64,000 nt of DNA from Marmoricola sp. (GCA_025964775.1 JAOPYE010000010.1:1-64000); one strand, 5' to 3'; numbered from the stretch's first letter, positions 51,784-61,183 are shown. The notes: a model not told the origin generated them from the sequence alone. A program made the numbers and translations.

Positions 51784-52704
51784 CTACTTCCGCACGTGCG
51801 CGATCAGCTGGGAGGCGAGTTCGACCGATGCTTCGATCTCCTCGCGGCGGATCGAGACGCTCTCCACGTTGACGCCGTACGGGACGTCAAGTCGTCGGCA
51901 GTACTCGATGAGGTCGACCGCCGTCGTGACGGCATGCTCCAAGGAGGCCGCCAACGGGTTGGTCGCGTGCCGGAGGTCGTTCTCGATCCATCGCGGTACG
52001 TCAACGCCCAACCAGCGCAGGAACTCCAGGGTCTTCATCGAACCGCACACCGAGAACGTGAACACGATCGGGGCAGGAACGAGTCCCCGGGCTTCGCACT
52101 CGTACCGGTAGTCGGACACCAGATTCTTGGCGGCGTTCAGGTCGTAGACAACCTGGGTCACGAAGAACCGACAGCCCGCGGCCTGTTTCGCGATCAGCCG
52201 AAGGTGCTCGTTCTCTCGACGACTGTGCCGCTCCGGGATCGCCACCCCACCGAGGAGGAGTTCCGGGTTCAGCTCGGCGCGCATCGCCTGCGCGTCGGCG
52301 AGGGAGACTGCGGGAGACGCGCCGCTCGAGGCAGCGCCGACCATGACGGTCAACGTGCGTGTCGGGTCTTGTTCATCGATCCAGGTGCGCAGGTCTTCGC
52401 GTCGATACTTGCCGACCGCGCGGTAGAGGAGCACCGGCGTCGGCCAGTGCTGGAGATGGTCGGTTCGATACTCGGACGGGTCAACAGTCGGGCTGAACGG
52501 GAACGGGCGTTCGTCCTGATTGCGTGAGCTCTCGTCATCGATGTCGTAGAGGACGAGGCCGTCGAGGTCGAGCGGCAGCAGCCGCTCGAGGGTGGCATGG
52601 GCGATCCCGGGCATCCGCTCAGCGGGCGTCGACTGCCTGGGAGGTGTGACCGCGAAGAGGACGAAGCCTCCCTGTCCAGAGCTGATTCGGGCAATGAGAT
52701 CCAC
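51784..52704 (-). CDS. Methylenetetrahydrofolate reductase-family protein
   Basis: FAD-binding TIM-barrel protein of 306 residues. Family marks include FVLFAVTPPRQSTPAER (start of the barrel), RRENEHLRLIAKQAAGCRFFVTQVVYDL and VESVSIRREEIEAS. In true MTHFR the enzyme makes 5-methyl-THF with NAD(P)H. The position in an operon behind DoxX and a fatty acid hydroxylase, rather than with methionine genes, suggests a specialised paralogue acting on a C1 or redox substrate. It ends the four-gene operon that starts at the lipoprotein. Confidence 0.88.
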   Translation of the reverse strand: MDLIARISSGQGGFVLFAVTPPRQSTPAERMPGIAHATLERLLPLDLDGLVLYDIDDESSRNQDERPFPFSPTVDPSEYRTDHLQHWPTPVLLYRAVGKYRREDLRTWIDEQDPTRTLTVMVGAASSGASPAVSLADAQAMRAELNPELLLGGVAIPERHSRRENEHLRLIAKQAAGCRFFVTQVVYDLNAAKNLVSDYRYECEARGLVPAPIVFTFSVCGSMKTLEFLRWLGVDVPRWIENDLRHATNPLAASLEHAVTTAVDLIEYCRRLDVPYGVNVESVSIRREEIEASVELASQLIAHVRK

Positions 52705-52713
52705 GATCCGAGG

Positions 52714-53247
52714 CTAGTCCGTCCTTACGGGCGTGCGTCGCCGACGCAGTGCGCGGGCGATAAGCGCGTCCGTGCTGAATCGACCGGCACCGATGAGCGC
52801 CGCGGCGAGTGCCAGCCCGGCTATCGCCAGGTTCAGCTGGTACCCGGGCGGAGACGTCGTCGGGTTGAAGCCGGTGGCCCACGTGACTGTGATCATCGCC
52901 ATGACCATGTCGCCGAACAACGCGAACCCGGCCAGGCGTGTGCAGAGGCCGAGCGCCATCGCGATTCCACCGCCGAACTCGATCAAGCCAGCCAGAACAG
53001 CGAAGAACTCGCCCGGTCGAAGGTGCGGCCCTTGGGACATGTAGATCGCCGTCTGATGAATACCGTGCGGGCCGGCGCCCGGGAACGCCCCGAACAGCTT
53101 CGCGGCACCGTAGTCGATGAAGATCCAGGCCAGGGCGATTCGCATCACCAGCAGTGCGACGTCCACAGCTGGCCCGGCCGACGCGGTCCCGAAAAGCATG
53201 CGCGTCCACCAGGCGGAACGGCGCTGGGACGCGGCCATGCTCACCAC
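52714..53247 (-). CDS. DoxX-family membrane protein
   Basis: A 177-residue protein with four membrane segments. It contains LLVMRIALAWIFIDYGAAKLFGAFPG, FFAVLAGLIEFGGGIAMALGLCTRLAG and DMVMAMITVTWATGFNPTTSPPGYQLN, the usual DoxX blocks. DoxX proteins act as subunits of membrane oxidoreductases such as thiosulfate:quinone oxidoreductase or with SseA and SodA in actinobacteria. It overlaps the hydroxylase stop by 7 bp and ends 9 bp before the MTHFR-like gene. Confidence 0.9.
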   Translation of the reverse strand: MVSMAASQRRSAWWTRMLFGTASAGPAVDVALLVMRIALAWIFIDYGAAKLFGAFPGAGPHGIHQTAIYMSQGPHLRPGEFFAVLAGLIEFGGGIAMALGLCTRLAGFALFGDMVMAMITVTWATGFNPTTSPPGYQLNLAIAGLALAAALIGAGRFSTDALIARALRRRRTPVRTD

Positions 53248-54389
53248 CGCTCCTCGGGCGGATCGCTTGCCGCCCTAGGTTCCTTCGATACCGATTCCTT
53301 GACGGACGCGAGTTCGACGGGTTCGTCCATCGGCCGGAACGGTCCGAGGAGTTGGGCGGCGAAGACCTTGAGGTGATGCGGACGAGGTCCCTCCTGCTCG
53401 ACCCGGAGGGGACGCTGTGGCAGCCCTGTGTCGGCTCCGACGGTCTCAGGCGTGGGAAACACCGCACGGTGGGTGAGCTGGTCCCAGATCGTCAGTGCAA
53501 ACCCGAGGTTCACGTCCTGGGGCCCGATCAGCCTGTGGTGGATCCGGTGGTAGTTCGGACTGACGAAGACTCGACCCAGCAGTCCGAAGCTCAGGTTGGT
53601 GTTGGAGTGGGCGAATGCGACCGAACCGCCGTAGGCAACGAGCAGCAGCGTCGGCAATTCCCCGTTCGCGAGCAGCACCAACGCAGGAACCACAGCCAGC
53701 AGATACGAAACGTGTATGAGCGGATGGGTCCGGAAAACTGTCAGTACGTTCATGTCTTCTTGCGAGTGGTGGAGTTCGTGGAAGCGCCACAACGTGCGCA
53801 CCCGGTGATTGGCCAGATGCACCAGCCAGTTGAAGAAGTCCATCGCCACCAGGATCACCAGGATCACGGTCCACGCCGGCACCACACCGAATTTGGGAAG
53901 GACGACCCAGGGCGCCAGTCGTCGCACCACATCGGACAGGGCAAGCGTCAGCGCGGTCACCATGGGCACGACGAACACGACATTGAGCACGGTGAACAGC
54001 AGGTCATGGCGGTGACCGCGGGCCACGAGCGGTCGCGCCTGCGCCGGGCGCAGCCGCTCAGTGACAAGGAACAGCACGATCAGCGCGGACGCGAGCGGAC
54101 CGATCGTCTCGGCGCGAAGACTCGTGAGCGAGCCAGTGAAGTCCGCGCCACCCCAGTGAGTTGCGCGGCCGAGCCCGACGAGCAGCAGAGCGACCGCCGG
54201 GATCGCCAGCGCTGGGAGATAAACCACCGACGACAGTCGACGCCAGGTCGTCCGAGCGATCGCCCGGACGGATGCGCGCGGCTGAGCCACAGCCTGCGTC
54301 GGCATCGCTGTGCCGTAGGCCTCCTGCACCGTCCTCTGGACCCCCAGACCTTGTGCACCTGCCGGAGCTGTGCTGCGCATCGACGCCAT
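53241..54389 (-). CDS. Sterol desaturase / fatty acid hydroxylase
   Basis: Membrane di-iron oxygenase of 382 residues. Its His clusters are H-LANH (near 195), FHELHHSQEDMN (near 210), FAHSNTN and NYHRIHH (near 290), giving the three-box pattern of the family; five or six hydrophobic segments surround them. ATG 54389 overlaps the lipoprotein stop (TGATG), so translation is coupled. Likely hydroxylates or desaturates a lipid or sterol-like molecule. Confidence 0.92.
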   Translation of the reverse strand: MASMRSTAPAGAQGLGVQRTVQEAYGTAMPTQAVAQPRASVRAIARTTWRRLSSVVYLPALAIPAVALLLVGLGRATHWGGADFTGSLTSLRAETIGPLASALIVLFLVTERLRPAQARPLVARGHRHDLLFTVLNVVFVVPMVTALTLALSDVVRRLAPWVVLPKFGVVPAWTVILVILVAMDFFNWLVHLANHRVRTLWRFHELHHSQEDMNVLTVFRTHPLIHVSYLLAVVPALVLLANGELPTLLLVAYGGSVAFAHSNTNLSFGLLGRVFVSPNYHRIHHRLIGPQDVNLGFALTIWDQLTHRAVFPTPETVGADTGLPQRPLRVEQEGPRPHHLKVFAAQLLGPFRPMDEPVELASVKESVSKEPRAASDPPEERW

Positions 54390-54871
54390 CAGAACGCCGG
54401 ACCGCCGCCACCTGGGGCCGACGTTGTTGTCGTGGCAGTGGGGGCGCTGATCGGGTTGCCGTTGGCATCGAGGGCCAACCATCGGCCCCACTGATCGGTC
54501 ACGTTCTGCCCGGTGGTCTTTCCGGCCGCGCTGTCGCCGGCAAAGGTGAACGCGGGGTGGCCGTTCACGACGACCTGGGTGCCGCTGGACATGACCGCCG
54601 GCCAGGTCGCAAGGCAGCTACCCGTGCAGGTTTGATGCGCAGCGGAGTCCCCGACGAGCTCGTAGACCGTCCGTCCCGACGGATCGACGAGCACCGTGCC
54701 GATGGATGTCGACCCGGTCTTCAGGGTGCCGCCCGATCCGGTGGAGCCGGAGTTCGTCGGCGGAGCGGCGCCAGCCGGGGTGGACGCTGAACTGCCACAC
54801 CCGGCGGCGAGCGTCACGAGGGCCGCTGCTGCCGTACCCAGGGCCAATTTGCGCATAGTGGACGCTGACAT
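54389..54871 (-). CDS. COG4315 / Lipoprotein_15-type lipoprotein
   Basis: A 160-residue secreted lipoprotein. The lipobox TLAAGC is preceded by the basic and hydrophobic MRKLALGTAAAALV. The mature domain has LVDPSGRTVYELVGD with TCTGSCLATWPAV and ends GGGGPAF. Only one conserved domain copy is visible, against two in many relatives. ATG 54871 (5 nt after GAGGT) is preferred to a GTG four codons up. A 52-aa copy of its two ends sits at 18689. First in the operon with hydroxylase, DoxX and MTHFR. Confidence 0.92.
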   Translation of the reverse strand: MSASTMRKLALGTAAAALVTLAAGCGSSASTPAGAAPPTNSGSTGSGGTLKTGSTSIGTVLVDPSGRTVYELVGDSAAHQTCTGSCLATWPAVMSSGTQVVVNGHPAFTFAGDSAAGKTTGQNVTDQWGRWLALDANGNPISAPTATTTTSAPGGGGPAF

Positions 54872-54921
54872 CTGATACCTCACATCTGATGAAGAGAACC
54901 CCGAACGGGTGCCTTGTGGAA

Positions 54922-54949
54922 GACACGTACATGTCCGGGCGACGGTTCA
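54922..54949 (-). promoter_or_regulatory. ECF-type promoter candidate, full lipoprotein
   Basis: TGAACC, 16 bp, CGTGTC, overlapping the stop of the PaaK gene. It matches the element at 18898-18925 together with the downstream leader, so the two lipoprotein loci are probably co-regulated. Confidence 0.5.
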
Positions 54950-56269
54950 ATGGGTACTTCGCGGATGAGCCGGGCGTTCGTCGACGATCCGCCTCATCTT
55001 GCCCATCGACCGCTCAACCGTGTCCGGTTCGACGACCTCAACGCCCACGGTGACCCCGATCGTGCGTTTCACCAGGTCGCCGACGTGGCGCCCCGCGGCT
55101 TGCGCCGCGTCTACCGTCGCGGACGCTGCACGTTCGACACGGACGACCATCGAGTCCAGGTTTCCGTCCCTGCGCAGCACGCACTGGAAGTACGGCGTGA
55201 GCTCAGGCACCGTGAGGACGAGCTCCTCGATCTGGGTCGGGAAGAGGTTCACCCCGCGCAGGATGATCATGTCGTCGGTGCGGCCGGTGATCTTCTCGAT
55301 CCGGCGCATCGGCCGAGCCGTACCCGGCAGCAGCCTGGTCAGGTCCCGCGTGCGGTAGCGGATCACCGGCATCGCCTGTTTGGTCAGCGAGGTGAACACG
55401 AGCTCACCCATCTCGCCGTCCGGCAGCACCCTCTTGGTGACGGGGTCGATGATCTCGGGATAGAAGTGGTCCTCCCAGACGTGCAGCCCGTCCTTGGTCT
55501 CCACGCACTCCTGAGCCACACCCGGACCGATCACTTCTGACAACCCGTAGATGTCGACCGCGTGGATGTCGAGGCGGTCCTCCATGGTGCGTCGCATCTC
55601 GTTGGTCCACGGCTCTGCGCCGAAGATGCCCACCCGCAGGGACGTCGAGCGCGGGTCAATGCCCTGACGTTCAAGTTCGTCGACGATGTTGAGCATGTAC
55701 GACGGCGTCACCATGATCACGTCGGGACGGAAGTCGGTGATCAGCTGGGCCTGACGTTGGGTCATGCCGCCGGAAACCGGGACCACGGTGCAGCCGAGCT
55801 TCTCGGCGCCGTCGTGGGCGCCGAGGCCGCCGGTGAAGAGCCCGTAGCCGTAGGCGTTGTGCAGGAGGTCGCCGGGACGCCCACCGGCAGCCCGGATGCT
55901 GCGCGCCATCACCGTCGCCCACATGTCGAGGTCGTCGGTCGTGTAGCCCACGACGGTCGGCTTGCCCGTCGTACCGGAGGAGGCATGCACGCGCCTGACG
56001 TCGGTCCGCGGTACGGCGAACAGGCCGAACGGGTAGTTCTCTCGCAGGTCTGCCTTGCTGGTGAGGGGCAGCGTGCCGAGGTCGTCCAGTGACGAGATGT
56101 CGTCCGGATGAACACCCGCTGCGTCGAACGACGACCGGTGGTGCGCGACGTTGTCGTACGCGTGGCGCACCGACCATCGCAGCCGTTCGAGCTGCACGGC
56201 CCTCAGTTCGTCGACCGACGCAGTCTCGATCGGCTCGAGATTGGTGTCCTCGGGGATGGGCTTGGGCAT
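54947..56269 (-). CDS. paaK: Phenylacetate-CoA ligase (PaaK-type)
   Basis: Acyl-CoA synthetase of the PaaK group, 440 residues. HASSGTTGKPTVVGYT is the AMP-binding loop and GYGLFTGGLGAHDGAEKLG, ITGRTDDMIILRGVNLFPTQIEE the core and hinge motifs. It activates phenylacetate (or a similar aryl acid) with ATP and CoA. ATG 56269 follows GGAGGTCACC. No paaABCDE genes are nearby, so it may activate other aromatic acids or a biosynthetic precursor. It follows the methyltransferase by 54 bp on the same strand. Confidence 0.92.
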   Translation of the reverse strand: MPKPIPEDTNLEPIETASVDELRAVQLERLRWSVRHAYDNVAHHRSSFDAAGVHPDDISSLDDLGTLPLTSKADLRENYPFGLFAVPRTDVRRVHASSGTTGKPTVVGYTTDDLDMWATVMARSIRAAGGRPGDLLHNAYGYGLFTGGLGAHDGAEKLGCTVVPVSGGMTQRQAQLITDFRPDVIMVTPSYMLNIVDELERQGIDPRSTSLRVGIFGAEPWTNEMRRTMEDRLDIHAVDIYGLSEVIGPGVAQECVETKDGLHVWEDHFYPEIIDPVTKRVLPDGEMGELVFTSLTKQAMPVIRYRTRDLTRLLPGTARPMRRIEKITGRTDDMIILRGVNLFPTQIEELVLTVPELTPYFQCVLRRDGNLDSMVVRVERAASATVDAAQAAGRHVGDLVKRTIGVTVGVEVVEPDTVERSMGKMRRIVDERPAHPRSTH

Positions 56270-56323
56270 GGTGACCTCCGGATGACCGCCCCAACTCACC
56301 CATCATGCCCGTCCGGCGCCGGC

Positions 56324-57319
56324 TCAGGGTTGGCGCGCGCGGAGCAACGGACTGGCAGGTCGTTCGATGACACCCACGTCCTCGAAACCTGCGGCCTCGA
56401 ACTCGGCAACCAGCTGCTCCGGACGCCGCTCAGGCACGTCCCAGGAGTTGAGCACAGTTCGCCACAACGCGAACTCGCGGGCCAGCGGTCCCTCCGGGTC
56501 TGCGTCGATCGCCGGGAAGTTGGCTCCGACCGGGGCATGGACAACGGCTCCACTGCGCAACACCCGCCGCAGCGTTACCAACGCAGCGCGGCGCGAGGGT
56601 TCGGGGAAGAAGAACTGACTCCAGAATGCGTAGTCGAACAGCTGCGGGCTGGCGTACTCGCCGGCGTCGGCGCAGATCACGTCGAACCGATCCTGCACGC
56701 CCAGGGCCACGGAGCGACGACGTGCTTCGTCGGCCAGATCTGGTGACAGCTCGATGCCAACGGCGGTGAGCTGTGGCATCGCCCGCAGCGTTGTCAGGAC
56801 TCGTCCAGCGACGCCACATCCCAGCTCCAGCAACCGTCCGCCCTGGGCCATGGCCGCACGATCGGGGTCGTTCACCAACTCGGAGCGGAAGGTCTCGACG
56901 AGCTCATCGGAAAAGGGATCCGGGGAGATCGACCGCGCGTACGTAACGCGATCCGCGGGTGGCATCGACCAGAAGGTGTCCCCTGTCCGTGCACGTTGGA
57001 GCCTGCCGTCGATCTCGATTCCAGCCAGTGCGACCTTCAGCGGCACGTGGGCCCCGGGGTCGGCCAGTGCCTGCCACGGCGCAGTGAGCGTGACCGTGTC
57101 GCCGTGGCACTCAGCAACCTTCAGGGTCACCAGAGCCCGACACAACGTGGCCACAGTGTCCTCCGCGAGGCCGGTTCGTGCAGCGACGTCGACAAGCGTC
57201 GCCGGAGTCTGCAGAGCGGCCATCAGACCGGCTTCGTCTGCCCGGGCCACCAGTTGGAGCAAGCTGCTCGCGGTCGCGAGCGGAGTCAACACCTGCTCGT
57301 ACGCCTCGAAGAACTCCAT
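56324..57319 (-). CDS. SAM-dependent O-methyltransferase-like protein
   Basis: Methyltransferase of 331 residues. An N-terminal winged-helix-like dimer domain (VDVAARTGLAEDTVATLCRALVTL) precedes the SAM domain with GRLLELGCGVAGRVLTTL (motif I), VGIELSPDLADEA and VICADAGEYASPQLFDYAFWSQFFF. The N-terminal fold resembles O-methyltransferases of plants and actinomycetes. Upstream of the PaaK gene on the same strand, so the two may form an operon modifying an aromatic acid. Confidence 0.88.
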   Translation of the reverse strand: MEFFEAYEQVLTPLATASSLLQLVARADEAGLMAALQTPATLVDVAARTGLAEDTVATLCRALVTLKVAECHGDTVTLTAPWQALADPGAHVPLKVALAGIEIDGRLQRARTGDTFWSMPPADRVTYARSISPDPFSDELVETFRSELVNDPDRAAMAQGGRLLELGCGVAGRVLTTLRAMPQLTAVGIELSPDLADEARRRSVALGVQDRFDVICADAGEYASPQLFDYAFWSQFFFPEPSRRAALVTLRRVLRSGAVVHAPVGANFPAIDADPEGPLAREFALWRTVLNSWDVPERRPEQLVAEFEAAGFEDVGVIERPASPLLRARQP

Positions 57320-57433
57320 AGTCGTGCATCATCACGCAAACTCTCGCCCCTGTCTCGGCTCTGCGGAGTCACCGTGTTGCTCGCTCGGTCAACATCGCGC
57401 CGCGAGCTAGCTCCGGCACCCGTACCCGCGCCG

Positions 57434-58927
57434 TCAGCCCTCGATCGGTGCCGGGGTCCCGTCGGTGACCAGGTACTTATTGGCGTTGACCAGCACCAGC
57501 ACTGCCACGAACGCCCAGGCGATGAGCACGACCCCGACGCCGAACGCTACGTGGTAGCCGTGGATCGCGGCCGACGGATTGAATGCGGATCCGGACAAAT
57601 GGTGGGAGACGACATAGGACGAGACGGCACTCGCATAGAGCGTGTTCAGCAACGAGGTGCCCAGGGACCCGCCGACCTGCTGGGTCGAGTTGAGCACTGC
57701 GCTCGCTACTCCCGCGTCGTCGTCGTCGACCCCGGTGAGCGCGAGACTCGAGAGCGGCACCAGGAGCAGCGCGAAGCCGATGCTCATCAACAGCTCTCCA
57801 GGCAGGACGTGCGCAGCCCAGTTGGTGGTGTCCGTGATCGAGGTGAAGGTGGCCAGACCGATCGCGGCCATGGCGAGCCCGATCAGCATGAGGGGCTTGG
57901 GCCCTGTGCGAGGCGCCAGGGACGATGCCACGCCCGAGGCGACGATGACGCCACCGCTGAACGGCAGCACTGCCAGGCCGGACTTGAGGGCGCTGTAACC
58001 CAAGTTGGCCTGAAGGTAGTAGCTCAGGAACAGGAACATCGCGAACAGACCTGCGAAGGCGAGCAGCGAGGCGAGATACGTACCGCCGCGATTGCGATCG
58101 AGCAGTACCCGCATCGGCAGCAGCGGGCTCGTCGATCGAAGTTCGACCAGCACGAACGCCGTCAGCAGGACCGCTGCTCCGACGAGGTAGCCGATGGTCC
58201 CGATCGAGTCCCAGCCGACGTCGGTCTTGGCCGCTTGGGTGAATCCGTACACGAGCGAGACCAGCCCCGCCGTACCGAGGATCGCACCCGGAATGTCGTA
58301 CCCAGTGCCGCGGTGCGACTTGCTCTCGGTGACCAGGACGGTGCCGGCAACGAAGGCCACCAGCGCGATCGGCACATTGATCAACAGGCACCAGCGCCAG
58401 GACGCGTACTCGGTGAGCGCTCCACCCAGGATCAGACCGATCGCTGCGCCGCCTCCCGAGATGGCGCCGTAGACCGCGAACGCCCGAGACCGCTCCTTCA
58501 CCTCGGTGAACGTCACCGTGATCAGGGACAGGGCGGCCGGCGCGAGCACGGCGGCGAACACGCCTTGCAGCGCCCTAGCGCCGAAGAGAGTCGCGCCGTT
58601 CTGCGCCGCACCACCGAGCGTCGAAGCCGCAGCGAAGCCCACCAGGCCGATCAGGAACATCCGCTTGCGGCCCAAGTAGTCAGCGATCCGGCCGCCGAGC
58701 AGCAGCAGGCCGCCGAACGCCAGCGTGTAGGCGGTGATCGCCCATTGCCGGTCTGCGTTGGAGATGCCCAGGTCGAGTTGGGCGGACGGAAGGGCGATGG
58801 TCACGACGGTGCCGTCGAGCACCACCATCAGCTGCGCGATAGCGATGACTGCCAAGGCCCACCACCGGCGGCTGGGTAGCTCCTCGATCGACTCCTCGAA
58901 GGACTCGAGACGGCTTTGGTCGGTCAC
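57434..58927 (-). CDS. MFS exporter (DHA2 family, 14 TM)
   Basis: A 497-residue efflux protein whose GTG start overlaps the stop of the metallo-hydrolase gene (GTGA). It has the DHA2 marks IAIAQLMVVLDGTVVTIALPSAQ and GGRIADYLGRKRMFLIG. Similar in type to the exporter at 47302 but not a near-identical copy. Encoded in an operon after a metallo-hydrolase and an esterase-like protein, it may export or detoxify the same compound. Confidence 0.94.
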   Translation of the reverse strand: MTDQSRLESFEESIEELPSRRWWALAVIAIAQLMVVLDGTVVTIALPSAQLDLGISNADRQWAITAYTLAFGGLLLLGGRIADYLGRKRMFLIGLVGFAAASTLGGAAQNGATLFGARALQGVFAAVLAPAALSLITVTFTEVKERSRAFAVYGAISGGGAAIGLILGGALTEYASWRWCLLINVPIALVAFVAGTVLVTESKSHRGTGYDIPGAILGTAGLVSLVYGFTQAAKTDVGWDSIGTIGYLVGAAVLLTAFVLVELRSTSPLLPMRVLLDRNRGGTYLASLLAFAGLFAMFLFLSYYLQANLGYSALKSGLAVLPFSGGVIVASGVASSLAPRTGPKPLMLIGLAMAAIGLATFTSITDTTNWAAHVLPGELLMSIGFALLLVPLSSLALTGVDDDDAGVASAVLNSTQQVGGSLGTSLLNTLYASAVSSYVVSHHLSGSAFNPSAAIHGYHVAFGVGVVLIAWAFVAVLVLVNANKYLVTDGTPAPIEG

Positions 58928-59898
58928 GGGTGTACCTGCGAACCGGCGCCGAGGTCGAGACGCATCGACTGCACGATCATGAACGCGGTGCTGTAGGTGA
59001 ACTCCTCGACGTCGGCCGACGCCAGCACTCCGGTGTACTTGGCCACGACCGGTTCGGTCGCGAGCTCGGTGACTGCTCCGAGATATCCCTTCACCGCTGC
59101 CCACACGTTCGGTCCGTACTTCACGAAGTATGGCGTCGGGTCGACCGTGCCGAGCGCCTCCTTCGAGGCCTCGACGACGTCATCGATGTAGTGCTTGTGC
59201 AGCTCGATGTCGTCGCGCGTCCCGAGCCGACCGAGGTGGCCCCCGATGTAGTGCTTCCAGGGGTAGCTCAAGGCCTTGGCCGGTGCATCGATGTAGCCAG
59301 GGACGTCCTCACTCAGATTGAGGTTGAAGATCGGCACCCAGCCGGGATTGACGATGTCGACGAGCATCAGCGCGTCGTGGTCCGGGAAGTGGATGAAGAT
59401 GTTGTCGGGCGAGTGGTTGGGGCCGTAGAACGCCAGTTCCACGCGCTCGCCGGCAAGCTCGAGGCTGTAGTTCTGGGCGAAGGTGACTTCCGGCGCCGGG
59501 CGTGTCGGGTCGTTGTCGCGCAGTAGCAGCCGGCGGCTGTCCTCGTGCCCGATCCGGACGACGTCGTCGCCGAAGAGGTTCGCCGCGCCGGCGTGATCGG
59601 CGTGGTGGTGCGAGTAGACCAGATGCGTCACCTTGTTGGTCGCGCCTTCGGCGGCCGCGATCTCATCGACCGCGCGGCGCAGGTTGTGGCCGATCGTCGG
59701 CGGAGCGTCGAACAGGACGACTCCCTCGTCGGTGAGCAGGAACGCGGACTGGTAGGTGCCGTCGGTCACCCAGAACAGGTTCCGCTCGACGCGGCCGACG
59801 TGATAGCCCTGCTCGCTGAGCTCGGGACCCAGCGCGGATGGTGGCACGGGCGCGTAGTCGCGCAGCTCATCGGCTGTGGCCGGGGTATACGCAGTCAT
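58924..59898 (-). CDS. MBL-fold metallo-hydrolase
   Basis: A 324-residue zinc hydrolase of the metallo-beta-lactamase fold. The metal motif is HHHADHAG, then further His and Asp ligands (HSPDNIFIHFPDHDALMLVDIVNPGW and GGHLGRLG). Possible lactonase or phosphodiesterase-like activity; the family does not fix it. It lies between a HSL-type esterase (gap about 9 bp) and a 14-TM exporter in one operon. Confidence 0.92.
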   Translation of the reverse strand: MTAYTPATADELRDYAPVPPSALGPELSEQGYHVGRVERNLFWVTDGTYQSAFLLTDEGVVLFDAPPTIGHNLRRAVDEIAAAEGATNKVTHLVYSHHHADHAGAANLFGDDVVRIGHEDSRRLLLRDNDPTRPAPEVTFAQNYSLELAGERVELAFYGPNHSPDNIFIHFPDHDALMLVDIVNPGWVPIFNLNLSEDVPGYIDAPAKALSYPWKHYIGGHLGRLGTRDDIELHKHYIDDVVEASKEALGTVDPTPYFVKYGPNVWAAVKGYLGAVTELATEPVVAKYTGVLASADVEEFTYSTAFMIVQSMRLDLGAGSQVHP

Positions 59899-59907
59899 CA
59901 GGTTCTC

Positions 59908-60825
59908 CTAGCTGTCGGATGCATGTACCGGGTGGCTGGCAAGTTGTGCTGACAGGAAGTCCGAGGCGCGGTCGAGTGCAGCGGTGGCTTCGTCGAGGAG
60001 GCCGGCGTACGCCTGGAAGACGTGCGGGACCCCGGGGGTGACCTCGAGCTTGACCGGGACGTCGCAGATCGCTGCTTGTCCGGTGAGCCGGATGGCGTCG
60101 CTGAGAAGGACCTCGTGGGAACCGACCTGGATGAGCAGCGGTGGCAGTCCGGTGAGATCGGCGAAGACCGGACTGATCCTGGGATCAGTCGCTACGGCGG
60201 TCCCGACATAGTCCGGAACCCGCGCCCGCAGCCCCTCGGGAGTAAGGAGCGGGTCGGCGCCCGCCTTCAGCGCGAGCGTGGATCCCGACAGCGTCAGATC
60301 GGCGTAGGGCGACATCAAGTACCCGCAGGATGGCAGCGGCGCGCCTGCGTCCCGCAGGGCAAGGAGCAGGGCTACGACCAGCCCGGCCCCGGCTGACTCA
60401 CCTGCCAGCGCGATTCGGGATGGGGCGATACCTTGATCCAGCAGTCCGAGATAGGCAGCCTGGGCGTCCTCGACCGCGGCCGGATACGGGTGTTCGGGAG
60501 CGAGTCGGTAGTCGACGGTCATGCCTCGGGCGCCCGTTCGTCGTACCAGGTCACCTACCAGGGGAACGGTCGCCGAGGCCGAGCCGATCACGTAGACCCC
60601 GCCGTGGAAATAGAGGATCACGCTGTCCGCGCCGTTGCCGCCGATGGTGACTTCGATGCCCGCGACCCCTCCGAGGTCCACGGGGTTCTGCGCGATATCG
60701 GGCGGCACCGGCACTTGTGCCATGAGGTCACTGAACGCCGCGCGCAGCGTGGGGACGTCTGCGCTGGTGTCGAGCCCGCCCTGACGGAGGATGGCGTCCA
60801 GTTGGAACTGCTGCTCTTTGCTCAT
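59908..60825 (-). CDS. Alpha/beta hydrolase, hormone-sensitive lipase type
   Basis: Esterase of 305 residues from ATG 60825. The oxyanion motif is YFHGGVYVIGS, the nucleophile sits in LAGESAGAGLVVALLL, and Asp and His ligands follow (PLLIQVGSHEVLLSD, GVPHVFQAY). Typical substrates are short acyl esters. First in the operon with the MBL hydrolase and exporter; a LAL-type LuxR gene lies just upstream on the same strand and may activate it. Confidence 0.9.
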   Translation of the reverse strand: MSKEQQFQLDAILRQGGLDTSADVPTLRAAFSDLMAQVPVPPDIAQNPVDLGGVAGIEVTIGGNGADSVILYFHGGVYVIGSASATVPLVGDLVRRTGARGMTVDYRLAPEHPYPAAVEDAQAAYLGLLDQGIAPSRIALAGESAGAGLVVALLLALRDAGAPLPSCGYLMSPYADLTLSGSTLALKAGADPLLTPEGLRARVPDYVGTAVATDPRISPVFADLTGLPPLLIQVGSHEVLLSDAIRLTGQAAICDVPVKLEVTPGVPHVFQAYAGLLDEATAALDRASDFLSAQLASHPVHASDS

Positions 60826-60899
60826 GGGCACACGGTTGCCTCGACCCAGGTGAGCTGTCCTCACCGGATGATGGTGAATCCTTCACACCGCGCCGCGTG

Positions 60900-61109
60900 T
60901 CACGCGATCTGGCGAAGTTCGATGAGCTCGAGCCCGAGCGCCTCGATCTGCGCGAGGACGCCGAACAGAGCAGACCGATCCTCGAGCAGCCCCGTCAGGA
61001 AGGTGTCGCTGCCCCTCAGCTCAGGCTCCAGCGAGGGGAAGGCAGACAGAGCGGTGGCTCCGAGCCGACCCCTGATCCGGATCGTGTACAAGCCCGGCGG
61101 TACGGACAC
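60900..61109 (-). CDS. Conserved small protein between luxR and esterase operon
   Basis: A 69-aa protein from GTG 61109. The C-terminal half (TGLLEDRSALFGVLAQIEALGLELIELR) looks like the short conserved proteins beside LAL regulators and oxidoreductases in actinobacteria, a family I recall without a name. Mixed helix-strand composition, no signal peptide. It starts 74 bp after the LAL regulator and may share its transcript. Function unknown. Confidence 0.65.
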   Translation of the reverse strand: MSVPPGLYTIRIRGRLGATALSAFPSLEPELRGSDTFLTGLLEDRSALFGVLAQIEALGLELIELRQIA

Positions 61110-61183
61110 GGGCTGATCATCCAGCCCGACACGGTGAACACGCGACGCCGAGATCTGGTGATTGTCCGCCTCGACGCTTGCGG

